Shown in pieces: positions 1 to 8,870 of a stretch of 64,000 nucleotides of DNA. The DNA is from M3007 sp046160345 (GTDB taxonomy: Bacteria > Bacteroidota > Bacteroidia > Chitinophagales > Saprospiraceae), in contig JBJXGO010000189.1 of NCBI GenBank assembly GCA_046160345.1, positions 1-64,000 of the forward strand. The letters are read 5' to 3'. Position 1 is the first letter of the stretch, and each line of letters starts with the position of its first letter. A model generated the notes under the pieces. The model did not search any database. It was given only the letters and a program-made list of their open reading frames with translations, and was not told where the DNA came from. Made by a program: the position numbers and the translations under genes.

Positions 1-732
1 ATCATCGAAGAGGGTACAGATGCTACCTATGGCAATACCATTGAACTCATGATTGCCGGGTTCTATATGCTGTTTGCGCTACAATTAGATAAAATCCGAG
101 ACTATTTGTCGGGTGATCCGAGAAAAAAAGGAGCAGTTTTAGCGTTTTTCATGATTCTTTGCTTGCTGTCGCGCTATTCCTTTTTGCTTTGGTTGCCACT
201 TTTATTCGTCATTGTCTGGACGGAAAACAGGAGGCTCGCAATCAGCACCGTAAGTTGGGTTTTGGTCTATGTGTTACTGCTCTATGTATTTCCATTCCTG
301 CTCAAAGACCCTATGATTTATGTGAATGGCATAAAACACTATTCTGAGGGAGCCTTAATCGTGTGGATGCAACCTGACAGAACTGGTCCGCTGTACGATG
401 GCCTGGGAGTGGCAAACATATTCCGGGATGAATTGGGAGGGGAAATGGCCGAACGCTTATCCGCCCTGCAAAGGTGGCAAGTGCTGACATCCTTAGCAGC
501 AACAGGACTTTGCGCCTGGATTTGGTGGAAAAAACGCGCTCAAATAAAGAACCTTTCTCTTTTTTTATTGGGGAGTCTGAAATTTTACTTTGCCTTTTTC
601 TATGGGTTTATCCAGATGCCCTACGTTTATCTGATGATCTCACCCTGTTTTTTAAGTATTCTGGTACTGCTTTCGTTTTATCGGGAACAAATGCCAGCCC
701 TTGAAGGAGGCCGCGAGGGTAACTTGCTTTGA
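1..732 (+). CDS. Polytopic membrane protein, 3' part only
   Basis: The reading frame is open from base 1, so the gene starts upstream of the window; the first internal ATG is at 49. The visible 243 residues are very hydrophobic, with at least five likely membrane spans separated by short basic loops and one larger loop around residues 110-160. This layout resembles the C-terminal half of membrane glycosyltransferase-type proteins (GT-C fold), but no signature motif is visible, so the function is unknown. It converges on the Bat operon, with about 30 bases between the two stops. Confidence 0.7.
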   Translation: MIEEGTDATYGNTIELMIAGFYMLFALQLDKIRDYLSGDPRKKGAVLAFFMILCLLSRYSFLLWLPLLFVIVWTENRRLAISTVSWVLVYVLLLYVFPFLLKDPMIYVNGIKHYSEGALIVWMQPDRTGPLYDGLGVANIFRDELGGEMAERLSALQRWQVLTSLAATGLCAWIWWKKRAQIKNLSLFLLGSLKFYFAFFYGFIQMPYVYLMISPCFLSILVLLSFYREQMPALEGGREGNLL

Positions 733-763
733 TCTGAACCAAAGAATATATCTGTATAAAAAT

Positions 764-2401
764 TCACCAATCCTTCTTCAACCTCGAAGGCCGGTTCGAG
801 GGCGCCAAAGCCCGGTATGCCGCAGCATTTTTCTGCTCTTCTGAAAGCACGGCTTCGTTAAGCAGGCGGCGAGCAGCATCAGGTGGCAGGTTTGATGGAG
901 GCAACTCTTTCTGCCGAAGCGGAGCGGCCTGGTCGAGGTAATTCTGCCGGGGCGGAATGCTGGGAGGTGGAGGAGGTGGAGGCGGCGGTGAAGGTGGTGG
1001 GTCCTGAAGCTTGCGTTTTGCAATTTGGAGGTTTTTCTGGGCGTCAGGGCGCTTAGGAATAAGCCTTAAACTTCGCTCATAAGCCACTATTGCAGCTTGA
1101 TAATCACCTTTTTGGAGGTAAGCATTGCCAAGATTGTAAAATGCATCGGCTTTATCGTTTAAAGAAATCCCCTTGTCGGCAGCCTCCTGAAAATATTGAA
1201 CAGCTTCGGTGTAATCTGCTTGAAGATAAGCGACATGTCCAGCGTTGTATCGAGCTGCACTGCTTTTCGATTTTAAATACGTGACTTTTGCCTTTTCATA
1301 GTTTCCATTGTCGAACAAGCGTCCTCCCTCAAGCAACAAATTGTGATCAGATTGCGCGGACAAATTAGTTCCAAAGAACAATAATAACAGGGCAGCCCCC
1401 CCTTTTTTCTTCCATTGCAACACTTGTTCAACAACCAACAAGAACATTGCGGCGAGGAGCAGCCAAGGAAAGTAATAGATCTTTTTACTCCTTGCATTAG
1501 CCTTCACAGCACTCTTTTGAAGGCTGTTCACTGCATTTTGAAGCGTTGACAAGGCTCGCTCGGATTGCCGGAGATTCAAGCTTACTCCCCCACCCGCTTC
1601 AGCTAAGGTTTGCATAAGCGATTCATTAGCACTGCTTCGAACAGGTTTTCCCATGCCATCCCTCCGATAAACGCCTGGCTCGATCGGGATATTTGCCCCT
1701 TCAGAAGTTCCTACTCCGATTGTGTAAACCAACACACCAGCCTCCCGTGCCTCTTTTGCTCGCTGTTGGGCTTTATCTTCGTGATTTTCCCCATCGCTAA
1801 TGAGGATAATTGCCTTTCCTGTTTCCAGATTTGTTTCGAGCATTCTTTTGCAGGATTCAATTGCAGCACCAATATCAGTACCCTGATCAGTGATGAAATC
1901 CGGGTGAGCATTACGGACAAACATCAAAAATGCTTCAATATCCGTCGAAAGTGGCATTTGAGGTGCGGCAGTACCCGCAAAAAACACCAGGCCAAGGCGC
2001 TCTCCAGGCAAAGATTTTGCCAGTTCTTGAATAAAATTTTTGGCCTGGTCCAATCTGCTTGGTTTTACATCTGTGGCCAACATACTGTTCGATATATCCA
2101 GCGCTATTATCACATCCGCACTTTGTTGCGTCTTATTTTCTTCTTTTTCAATTCCAACAGGGCTGGCCAAGGCAAATACCACCAATACCAGTCCTCCCAC
2201 AAACAGCAAATTCTTTCCCCAAAACCGCTTTGTTGAAAAGCCCTGCAACAAACGTGATTCCAAAGCCGAAGAGCCAAGTCGGCGCAAGGTTTGCTGTCTC
2301 CAACGCCAGTACGCCCAAAGTAAAATCGCCTGCAAGGGTACGATTACCAAGAGGTACAATAAGTCAGGGCTTTCGAAATACAATGTTTTCAATGTTGACA
2401 A
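764..2401 (-). CDS. BatB-BatC fusion: VWA domain plus TPR protein
   Basis: This 545-aa protein is the last gene of the Bat (Bacteroides aerotolerance) operon. Two membrane spans (about 12-34 and 62-80) precede a von Willebrand A domain (about 95-285). Its metal-ion-dependent adhesion site is intact: DISNS at 102-106, T153 and D203 in SDGEN. A third span lies at 310-328. A second hydrophobic stretch ending in LSAQ (about 335-350) looks like a leftover BatC signal peptide. It is followed by TPR repeats (about 355-465) and a run of prolines (468-485). In many Bacteroidota batB and batC are separate genes, so this is a fusion. It probably acts in the inner membrane with BatA and MoxR; the exact role of Bat proteins in stress tolerance is still inferred. 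Confidence 0.85.
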   Translation of the reverse strand: MSTLKTLYFESPDLLYLLVIVPLQAILLWAYWRWRQQTLRRLGSSALESRLLQGFSTKRFWGKNLLFVGGLVLVVFALASPVGIEKEENKTQQSADVIIALDISNSMLATDVKPSRLDQAKNFIQELAKSLPGERLGLVFFAGTAAPQMPLSTDIEAFLMFVRNAHPDFITDQGTDIGAAIESCKRMLETNLETGKAIILISDGENHEDKAQQRAKEAREAGVLVYTIGVGTSEGANIPIEPGVYRRDGMGKPVRSSANESLMQTLAEAGGGVSLNLRQSERALSTLQNAVNSLQKSAVKANARSKKIYYFPWLLLAAMFLLVVEQVLQWKKKGGAALLLLFFGTNLSAQSDHNLLLEGGRLFDNGNYEKAKVTYLKSKSSAARYNAGHVAYLQADYTEAVQYFQEAADKGISLNDKADAFYNLGNAYLQKGDYQAAIVAYERSLRLIPKRPDAQKNLQIAKRKLQDPPPSPPPPPPPPPSIPPRQNYLDQAAPLRQKELPPSNLPPDAARRLLNEAVLSEEQKNAAAYRALAPSNRPSRLKKDW

Positions 2402-2498
2402 GCTGTTTAATATAAACCTTGCATTGCTTTAACCTCCCTAAGCCTTTGGCTGCTGCTAAATGCTTCTGAAGGTGAAGTGTGGACAATTTTGTGCTTCC

Positions 2499-3488
2499 TC
2501 AAACCGTAATAACTCTTAGCGGCCCCCAACGAAGGGCCATTTCGAGCAATAAAAGACAAAATGTAATATTCAAAAACCAGAAAAAGAGTTCAGAAGTACG
2601 GCTCACCTGGGTTTTTACCACTTTTGTCTTTTCCAAATCCTCTATTTCCTTATAAATCGCTTCCAAATCGCTTATTGACCGGGCGCGATAAAATTTCCCA
2701 CTGGTAGCAGATGCAATTTCTTCCAAAAGATGGGTATCAAAACTCATTTGACGGTTTGCAAAAGCAAAAGTGCCATTTTGATTTTGATAAGTGGGCGACA
2801 TCACCAATCCATCGCTCCCGATACCAATAGTGTAAACCCGTTGTCCCAAGGCTTTTGCTGCAGCCGCAGCTGAAAGTGGCCCTAATTTTCCTGCGTTATT
2901 TTCTCCGTCCGTGATGAGCAGCACGATTTTGCTTTTGGCTTTGCTTTTATCTAAATGACGTACTGCTGTGGCCAGGCCCATTCCAATAGCGGTACCATCC
3001 GGCAACCGCCCTACTTGTAAGTTATTTATCAAAGCTTGTAAAATCCGTCGATCGCTGGTAAGCGGGCATTGAGTGAAGGCGCCCCCGGAAAAAACTACCA
3101 GTCCCAACTGGTCATGAGGCCGTCGGCTCACAAAATTCGCAGCAACCTCTTTCGCAACCGTAAGTCGATCTGGCCGAAAATCTTTGGAAAGCATGCTCGG
3201 CGAAACGTCCATTACCAACATAATGTCAATCGCCTCTGCTTCGATTTGTTCCTCATGCCAGAGCAATTGAGGTCGAGCCATTGCAAAAATGATCAATGTC
3301 AATACTGCCCAACGCAAATATTGAATCCAGTTTCGGGCATAAACAACCCAGGTCTTGATACCTTTCATGGCGCTTAACCGTGACACTTGCAAGGTTACAT
3401 GGCGCTGCTTCGCTTCCCGCTTATACTGATAGATCAGCAAGGGCAAAAGCAACAATAATAACAGCCAAAGTGGTTGGGCAAAAGCCAT
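2499..3488 (-). CDS. batA: BatA, VWA-domain membrane protein
   Basis: This 329-aa protein has the usual BatA plan: an N-terminal membrane span (about 5-20), a second span (58-72), a VWA domain (about 85-290) and a C-terminal span (about 305-322). The MIDAS residues are present: DVSPS at 94-98, T144 and D194 in TDGEN. VWA domains bind a divalent metal and mediate protein contacts; in Bat operons they are thought to work with the MoxR AAA+ ATPase. The gene lies 97 bases upstream of the batB-batC fusion and 42 bases downstream of the BatD-like gene, all on the minus strand, consistent with one transcript. Confidence 0.88.
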   Translation of the reverse strand: MAFAQPLWLLLLLLLPLLIYQYKREAKQRHVTLQVSRLSAMKGIKTWVVYARNWIQYLRWAVLTLIIFAMARPQLLWHEEQIEAEAIDIMLVMDVSPSMLSKDFRPDRLTVAKEVAANFVSRRPHDQLGLVVFSGGAFTQCPLTSDRRILQALINNLQVGRLPDGTAIGMGLATAVRHLDKSKAKSKIVLLITDGENNAGKLGPLSAAAAAKALGQRVYTIGIGSDGLVMSPTYQNQNGTFAFANRQMSFDTHLLEEIASATSGKFYRARSISDLEAIYKEIEDLEKTKVVKTQVSRTSELFFWFLNITFCLLLLEMALRWGPLRVITV

Positions 3489-3530
3489 TTAATACTTAAT
3501 TGGTTGATTTAAAAAAGAATCATTTATGAA

Positions 3531-4544
3531 TCATAATGGCTCATAATTATCGGTTTTGGGTCTATAAGGGGTCTTTTTGGAGGGGTTTGCGATTTTTGGC
3601 GGCTCTGAATTCCAACTTTGATTGAATGAAACCAATTCCATTGCCTTTGCCAATACGGCCTCATTTTCTGCATCTTCAGGTTGTGATTGGGCATATTTCA
3701 CCAGATCAGTTTTTTGCAACAGGTCCTTTAAATCAGCTTGCCAACCCTGTGGGAAATCTTTGATTTTCAGCATGCGAAGAATTTCTATCGTGGTGGACTC
3801 AAGTGCCGAGATTCCAAATTGCGCTTCCAGAAATTCACGAATTATTAAACTGAGTTCAGCGTAATGAGATTTGGTTTTCCCGGCTTTCCAAAGTTGTTTT
3901 TGTTGAAGTTGAGCCAATTGTCCAAGTGCTTTTTCAGTTGCCGAAATGACCATCGGAGCTGGCGCAACTGGCACGGCCACTGGTTGAGGCCTTCGTTGAT
4001 TTTTTCGAATCCACCAAAAAAAACAAAATAGGGTTGCCAATAATCCCAGGCCCCAGGGCCAATAATCCAACCAGGATACCGGCTCTCGATAAATGTCGCG
4101 GATTTTGGCCATATCGCTGATTTCCCGGCCACCGCGGGTCGGGAAAACATACAGTTTCAAACTATTGGTTTCCAAGGGTTTTCCCACACCAAGTTTCACA
4201 TATAGTGGAGGTAACTCCAAACTTGCACTATCAAAGGCAATCAAGGTAAACCGCCGAATCCATTGTCCACCGTTACGACGCCAATCAGATCGGCCAATTA
4301 TGTTGGAACTTGGAAATTCTTTCGCCCAGGCACTAAAATCAACTTCTTTGGGCGCCGTATTCAGCCCAGAAACAATAATCAAAAGGGAGCTTGTATCCCC
4401 TGTTTCAATCCGGTCAGGTTTGAGGGTTGCAAAAGCTTTGGGTTGGGCGGATAAGTAAAAAGTTGCAAGTGGGCCCGTTGTAAATGTAAGCAGGGCAAAC
4501 AAAAATCTGACTCGATTAAGACCATTTAGGATAACCTTAGCCAT
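3531..4544 (-). CDS. BatD-like / DUF4381-like membrane protein
   Basis: The protein is 337 aa if it starts at the ATG at 4544; an ATG at 4550 would add two residues. It has an N-terminal signal-like segment ending near LSAQ, an extracytoplasmic beta-rich domain (about 35-155), one membrane span (about 160-180, WPWGLGLLATLFCFFWW) and a cytoplasmic helical tail. The layout and position between the DUF58 and batA genes match the small BatD-like/DUF4381 proteins of such operons. The start overlaps the end of the DUF58 gene, which indicates translational coupling. Identification rests on context and architecture rather than a conserved motif. Confidence 0.7.
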   Translation of the reverse strand: MAKVILNGLNRVRFLFALLTFTTGPLATFYLSAQPKAFATLKPDRIETGDTSSLLIIVSGLNTAPKEVDFSAWAKEFPSSNIIGRSDWRRNGGQWIRRFTLIAFDSASLELPPLYVKLGVGKPLETNSLKLYVFPTRGGREISDMAKIRDIYREPVSWLDYWPWGLGLLATLFCFFWWIRKNQRRPQPVAVPVAPAPMVISATEKALGQLAQLQQKQLWKAGKTKSHYAELSLIIREFLEAQFGISALESTTIEILRMLKIKDFPQGWQADLKDLLQKTDLVKYAQSQPEDAENEAVLAKAMELVSFNQSWNSEPPKIANPSKKTPYRPKTDNYEPL

Positions 4545-5421
4545 GCGCAACTATTTTCGAGCGTTTGGAAAAAAACTGCAACAACGCATTTGTGTACGGT
4601 TCGTGGGTGCCTACGCTTAAAAAATCTGCGCCGGCCCTGCGAAAAAGGTTTTTGATAGCATCGGTATGCGCTTCAAAAGAATGACCATATTGCCAACGAA
4701 GCTGATGGTCGGTGGTGTCCACCCAGATTTGTTCCCCGGTTTCGGCATCAGCCACACGAAGCAAGCCCACATCAGGCAAGTCGCGTTCAAGTACGTCCCA
4801 ACAGTGTATGCCGATACAATCGTGTTGTTTAGCCAGAATCCGGAGTTCATCCTCAAAACCTTCAGCCAAAAAATCAGACAATATGAAACAAACACATCGT
4901 TTTTTCAAGCCGTTGTGGATATACCGGAGAGCCTTTTCCATGTCTGTTTTTCGGCCTACCGGCTTGATACTCAAAACCTCCCGAATAATTCGCAGGATAT
5001 GTTGGCGACCTTTTTTCGGAGGTATGTACAATTCAGTCCGATCTGAAAATAGCAAAACGCCCACCTTGTCGTTATTGGCAATAGCTGAAAACGCCAAAAC
5101 AGCGCACAGTTCGGTCAGATATTCTGCCTTGAATTGAACATGACTGCCGAATACCGCAGAACCGCTCACATCGACCACCAGCATCACCGTATTTTCCCGC
5201 TCTTCTTCAAATACCTTGATAAATGGCTCGCCGGTCCGTGCGGTCACGTTCCAATCGATGGCACGCACATCGTCGCCTTCCTGATACACCCGAACATCAC
5301 TGAAAGACATCCCCTTGCCCTTGAAAGCACTTTGATAGCCGCCCGTAAACAGGTGACTGCTCAAGCCTTTGGTCTTGATTTCGATACGGCGTACTTTTTT
5401 GAGAAGTTCGGTGGTGTCCAT
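4537..5421 (-). CDS. DUF58 domain protein (VWA-like) of the Bat operon
   Basis: This 294-aa protein is of the DUF58 family that accompanies MoxR ATPases. It shows the family region around residues 45-62 (DVRVYQEGDDVRAIDWNVTA) and a VWA-like metal site, DVSGS at 84-88. There is no signal peptide or membrane span, so it is probably cytoplasmic. DUF58 proteins are thought to be partners or substrates of MoxR. Its last bases overlap the start of the BatD-like gene, and it is separated from moxR by about 100 bases filled by palindromic repeats. Confidence 0.88.
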   Translation of the reverse strand: MDTTELLKKVRRIEIKTKGLSSHLFTGGYQSAFKGKGMSFSDVRVYQEGDDVRAIDWNVTARTGEPFIKVFEEERENTVMLVVDVSGSAVFGSHVQFKAEYLTELCAVLAFSAIANNDKVGVLLFSDRTELYIPPKKGRQHILRIIREVLSIKPVGRKTDMEKALRYIHNGLKKRCVCFILSDFLAEGFEDELRILAKQHDCIGIHCWDVLERDLPDVGLLRVADAETGEQIWVDTTDHQLRWQYGHSFEAHTDAIKNLFRRAGADFLSVGTHEPYTNALLQFFSKRSKIVAHG

Positions 5422-5434
5422 GAGGGATATTATG

Positions 5435-5520
5435 TACCCCGGAACTCTGTTCCGGGGAGATTGATGCCCCGGAACTCCGTTCCGGGGAGATTGATGCCCC
5501 GGAACGGAGTTCCGGGGTAC
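5435..5520. repeat. Tandem palindromic repeat, 30-bp period, between moxR and the DUF58 gene
   Basis: Nearly three copies of a 30-bp unit start at 5437, 5467 and 5497. Each contains a GC-rich palindrome (CCCCGGAAC, a 3-base centre, GTTCCGGGG) followed by the spacer AGATTGATG. The whole array is bounded by GTAC at the left and right, making its ends inverted too. It fills almost the entire gap between the moxR stop and the DUF58 start. It could fold into strong hairpins in the operon mRNA, or be a dispersed REP-like element. Confidence 0.9.
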
Positions 5521-5521
5521 T

Positions 5522-6517
5522 TTACGGAATTACAATAGTGCTCAAAACCTTCGCAATGATCTCCTCCTGCCCAATATTCTCCGCTTCCGCTTCAAACGTC
5601 AGCCCTACCCTATGACGCAGCACGTCGGGACAAATAGCCCGAACGTCATCCGCCGTAACATAGCCCCGGCGGTTCAGAAAAGCCATGGCCCGGGCGGCTT
5701 TTGCCAGAGCAATGGTTGCACGCGGTGAGGCGCCGTAACTGATAAGTGGTGCTACCTGGCCCAAACCATATTCTGCAGGTTGCCGGGTAGCAAAAACGAT
5801 TTGAAGGATGTACTGCTCGATTTTTTCATCGAGGTGAATTTTCTTTACAGCATCACGGGCTTGCAGTAAAGTCTTGACGGTCAATATTTTGTGCACCTCG
5901 GGTTCGTCGTCGTTAAGGTTTCGGCGCATAATAGTGCGCTCATCCTCAAAGCTGGGGTAGCCGATTTTCACTTTCAACAAAAAACGGTCTGCCTGAGCCT
6001 CTGGAAGCGGGTAAGTTCCTTCCTGCTCGATAGGGTTTTGCGTGGCAAGCACGAGAAAAGGCTCTTCGAGTTTAAAGGTTTGTTTGCCAATGGTGACTTG
6101 CCGCTCCTGCATGGCCTCCAGCAAGGCACTCTGAACTTTGGCAGGCGCACGGTTAATCTCGTCAGCCAGCACGAAATTGGCGAAAATGGGCCCTTTGCGC
6201 ACGGTGAATTCGCCGGTGGCCGGGCTGTAGATCGTGGTGCCCACCACATCAGCAGGTAATAGATCGGGCGTGAATTGAATACGACTGAAATGCGCATCCA
6301 CCGCATCGGCCAGGGTTTTGATAGCCAGGGTTTTAGCCAGTCCCGGCATCCCTTCGAGCAGGATATGGCCTTTGGTGAGCAGCCCGATAAGCAGGCGATC
6401 CAGCATTTGCTCCTGACCGACGATAACCTTGGCCGTGACGGTTCTTAATTTTTCCAGGAACGCGCTTTCGGCATGGATAATATTATTGAGCGCGTCCATA
6501 TTGGCGGGTTTCTGCAT
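5522..6517 (-). CDS. MoxR-family AAA+ ATPase
   Basis: This 331-aa protein has the MoxR AAA+ core. Walker A is GMPGLAKT at 56-63 and Walker B is FVLADE at 115-120, followed by INRAP. The sensor region NPIEQEGTYPLPEAQ and a C-terminal lid domain are also present. MoxR ATPases act as chaperone-like machines that work on VWA-domain partners, here presumably BatA, BatB-C and the DUF58 protein. It is the first gene of the minus-strand operon. An alternative start exists at residue 7 (6499). The 5' region to 6690 shows no clear TAnnTTTG box. Confidence 0.92.
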   Translation of the reverse strand: MQKPANMDALNNIIHAESAFLEKLRTVTAKVIVGQEQMLDRLLIGLLTKGHILLEGMPGLAKTLAIKTLADAVDAHFSRIQFTPDLLPADVVGTTIYSPATGEFTVRKGPIFANFVLADEINRAPAKVQSALLEAMQERQVTIGKQTFKLEEPFLVLATQNPIEQEGTYPLPEAQADRFLLKVKIGYPSFEDERTIMRRNLNDDEPEVHKILTVKTLLQARDAVKKIHLDEKIEQYILQIVFATRQPAEYGLGQVAPLISYGASPRATIALAKAARAMAFLNRRGYVTADDVRAICPDVLRHRVGLTFEAEAENIGQEEIIAKVLSTIVIP

Positions 6518-6690
6518 CGAATGGATTGATATGGTTTGTCGGAAAAATGGGAAACGGTGTTTTTTTTAATTGATTATCGAAAAGCATATTGAACCGAGCA
6601 AAAACCCAAATATGGTGGTAAACCCTGATACAGCAAAATGCAACTAATGTGCTGCGATGCTTTTACGATCACTTACTTTAAACCAATCAA

Positions 6691-7680
6691 TTATTGACGC
6701 CAAACAACTTTATGGGTAGTTGCGGCACGACTTTCAACTGAAATTTTAGCAAAATAAACGCCATCGGCCAAGGTCGGTACGAGGCGGTTTTCGCCAGCCA
6801 CCAATTTTTTGAAAAACATCCGCCGACCAGTCAGGTCAAACACTTCCAACAGCCCGGCGTTTTCTTTCAGAACCACAGACATCCAGCCATTGGCCGGGTT
6901 GGGGAATATTTGGGGCCGCTCAAAGCCTGGCTCAATCGTTGCAATCGTGGTTTTCCATTGATCATAAAGCCGTTGCAAGGAATCAATGGGTTCCATCCCA
7001 GTCGGCACCAAAGGCACGTTGAGATCGAGCGAAAGACTATCTTCCGCATCGCCTGGCTTTGCAACTCGGATAAATGCCGAGAGGGAGGATGTGCCGTTTT
7101 GAAGGCATCGGGTATCGGCGCCTGGAACATTTGCGCCTTGCAGGCAAGCCATGAGTCGATCAGAAAGCGGTCCTGTGGCCGCTAAAAAACGGGCTTCCAT
7201 GCTGTCCAAAATTCCAGGACCAAGCAAAATGTTACCCTGAATGGAATAATTAGCGCCCGTTTTGTGGCCTTTCCAATCGTAACAATTTGTTCCGGTGAGC
7301 GCTGCAGACCGGGGATGCCCCTGCGGGTCGAAATCCACTACGCCATATTGCCGGTTGATCCAGGCAAAAGGCCCTTGAACATCGTTGGTTTTTAACCAGG
7401 CAATAATTTGCGCCGGAGAAAGCCCTGCTTCCATCCGGAGGCGGGCGTTGGCTTGATTGGTTGGATGCCAAAACGATTGGGTATGGATGGCCCCGCGCCC
7501 TGGTAAAATATCGCTGATAATAATAGCCCCTCCGGCTATTTGACTACCGTCCAGGCAACTAGCGCCCGCGCTACCGATCTCACCCGTGATGGTGTCAAGG
7601 GCTACGATCGAGAAGGTGTCCTGGGAATAGGCTATTTTTGACAGCAAAAGGAGCGTTAATAAGGCGGAAAAGTATTTCAT
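6691..7680 (-). CDS. Secreted DUF1028 protein with T9SS sorting domain
   Basis: The 329-aa protein has a signal peptide (about 1-19, ending IAYSQ) and a DUF1028 domain (about 20-230). DUF1028 is an Ntn-hydrolase-like family, and after signal cleavage the first residues are DTFSIVALD, typical of it. The last 75 residues form a type IX secretion C-terminal sorting domain (IFPNPANG, then LEVFDLTGRR, then DGVYFAKI). It is therefore probably exported by T9SS and either released or attached to the cell surface. Substrate unknown. It stands alone, with a 168-base gap to the next minus-strand gene upstream. Confidence 0.85.
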   Translation of the reverse strand: MKYFSALLTLLLLSKIAYSQDTFSIVALDTITGEIGSAGASCLDGSQIAGGAIIISDILPGRGAIHTQSFWHPTNQANARLRMEAGLSPAQIIAWLKTNDVQGPFAWINRQYGVVDFDPQGHPRSAALTGTNCYDWKGHKTGANYSIQGNILLGPGILDSMEARFLAATGPLSDRLMACLQGANVPGADTRCLQNGTSSLSAFIRVAKPGDAEDSLSLDLNVPLVPTGMEPIDSLQRLYDQWKTTIATIEPGFERPQIFPNPANGWMSVVLKENAGLLEVFDLTGRRMFFKKLVAGENRLVPTLADGVYFAKISVESRAATTHKVVWRQ

Positions 7681-7797
7681 AAGCAGTAAAGTTTTCAGGT
7701 TATGGTTTTATGGCCAATATAGAGAATTTGCAAATGATTGTGCGTCATTGGGTTATAGGGCAAACTGATTTCTGGAAGGTTATACTCAAAGCATGAA

Positions 7798-7841
7798 GTT
7801 ATCAGGGTCCCGAAACTTTGAAGGGTCGCAACCCTGATAAC
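7798..7841. repeat. Palindromic intergenic element
   Basis: Perfect 11-bp outer arms GTTATCAGGGT (7798-7808) and ACCCTGATAAC (7831-7841) enclose a 22-base centre that itself contains CCC and GGG arms. It lies just after the 3' end of the PPX/GppA-like gene. No T-tract follows on either strand, so a simple rho-independent terminator is less likely than a dispersed palindromic repeat. Confidence 0.75.
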
Positions 7842-7848
7842 ATTTTTT

Positions 7849-8856
7849 TTATAAATTGAGCAAAAACCCAATGGTAAAGTTAGCATCCCAGTCAAATACG
7901 AACTGTTTACAACCAGTGCCTGCTGCCAAAGCTGAATAAATATTGAGACCGGCCTCTTGTTTGGCTCCATCCGCTTTGTAGTCAGTTGGTGCCTTAAGCA
8001 CTGTGTAACGTTCCTTTCCGTTGCGCGTTTGTTTGGCCAATTCATACGGTACGCCGCCAATAATAAAACAGGTTTGGCGCAAATTCGAAGGAACCTGGCT
8101 GGCTTTGCTTTGTACTTCCTGATACACCGCGCCTGGACTCAGGTTGTTCTGGTAATATTTTGCGCCAGGAGCTTCCAAAGCCCCGCTTGGAAGCCAGGAG
8201 ATTTTAGTATTTCCAGAACCGATATCCACCACAAATGCGCTGCTGCGGTATTTGTCGGGCAAAACGGAGCGCAGGGCGAGTCTCGCTTCTTGTTGTGGGG
8301 TCACAACATTTACGAAATAGCCCATTGCCTTTAGTGCTGCATTGATTTTTGGCATGATCTCTTCCTTTTGCGCGCCACTGCTTACCACAAAATGGATGTC
8401 GCGCGCACCCACACCAAACGACACCATGTCTGAAATATATCGCCTGAGGCCGCTTTTCACATCTTCGTCGGTAGCAAGGCCTTCTTTGACAAGGCTTACC
8501 CCAAACTCGGCCTTTTCAAGTTTCCAGTTTTTCTGACCGTCTATTTTGACTATGAATGAGTTAAAGCCTGTTGCACCCAATTCTACCACGCCTTTTAATT
8601 TGCCACCAACAGGAGCAGGAGCGGAATAGTTGAATGGAGCCGGGGAGAACGAGGAAGATGATTTGCCCCAACTGGTTGAAGTAGGTGCTGTTGTGTTATC
8701 GCCTGAAGTGTTTGGAGATGTTGTTTGTTCGGTTTGGCTGCTGTTGTCAGATCCTCCTAATCCGAGATTGGGAAGGAATTTTCTGACTGCAAAAAATACA
8801 CCGATGACAATGAGCAGGGTGATGAGAAGTCGTGAGAATGTGGTTAGTCTTGGCAT
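7849..8856 (-). CDS. Membrane-anchored PPX/GppA-like (actin-fold ATPase) protein
   Basis: The 335-aa protein starts with one membrane span (about 8-27), then a low-complexity Ser/Thr/Gly/Pro linker (30-85), then a globular domain. That domain carries phosphate-loop-like segments of the actin/Hsp70/PPX-GppA fold: VVELGATGFNSFIVKID (90-106), VTPQQEARLAL (185-195) and VVDIGSGNTKIS (209-220). In PPX/GppA exopolyphosphatases the equivalent pieces bind phosphate. The protein lacks the helical C-terminal domain of full-length Ppx. I infer a sugar-kinase/PPX-like domain displayed outside the inner membrane; activity is unproven. Confidence 0.6.
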   Translation of the reverse strand: MPRLTTFSRLLITLLIVIGVFFAVRKFLPNLGLGGSDNSSQTEQTTSPNTSGDNTTAPTSTSWGKSSSSFSPAPFNYSAPAPVGGKLKGVVELGATGFNSFIVKIDGQKNWKLEKAEFGVSLVKEGLATDEDVKSGLRRYISDMVSFGVGARDIHFVVSSGAQKEEIMPKINAALKAMGYFVNVVTPQQEARLALRSVLPDKYRSSAFVVDIGSGNTKISWLPSGALEAPGAKYYQNNLSPGAVYQEVQSKASQVPSNLRQTCFIIGGVPYELAKQTRNGKERYTVLKAPTDYKADGAKQEAGLNIYSALAAGTGCKQFVFDWDANFTIGFLLNL

Positions 8857-8870
8857 AGTTTGTTTTGTTT

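Noticed and set aside
1610..2236. A 208-codon plus-strand frame inside the batB-batC gene
   Set aside because: It lies opposite the VWA domain with intact metal-site residues and has a composition rich in Cys, Phe and Ser that does not look like a protein.
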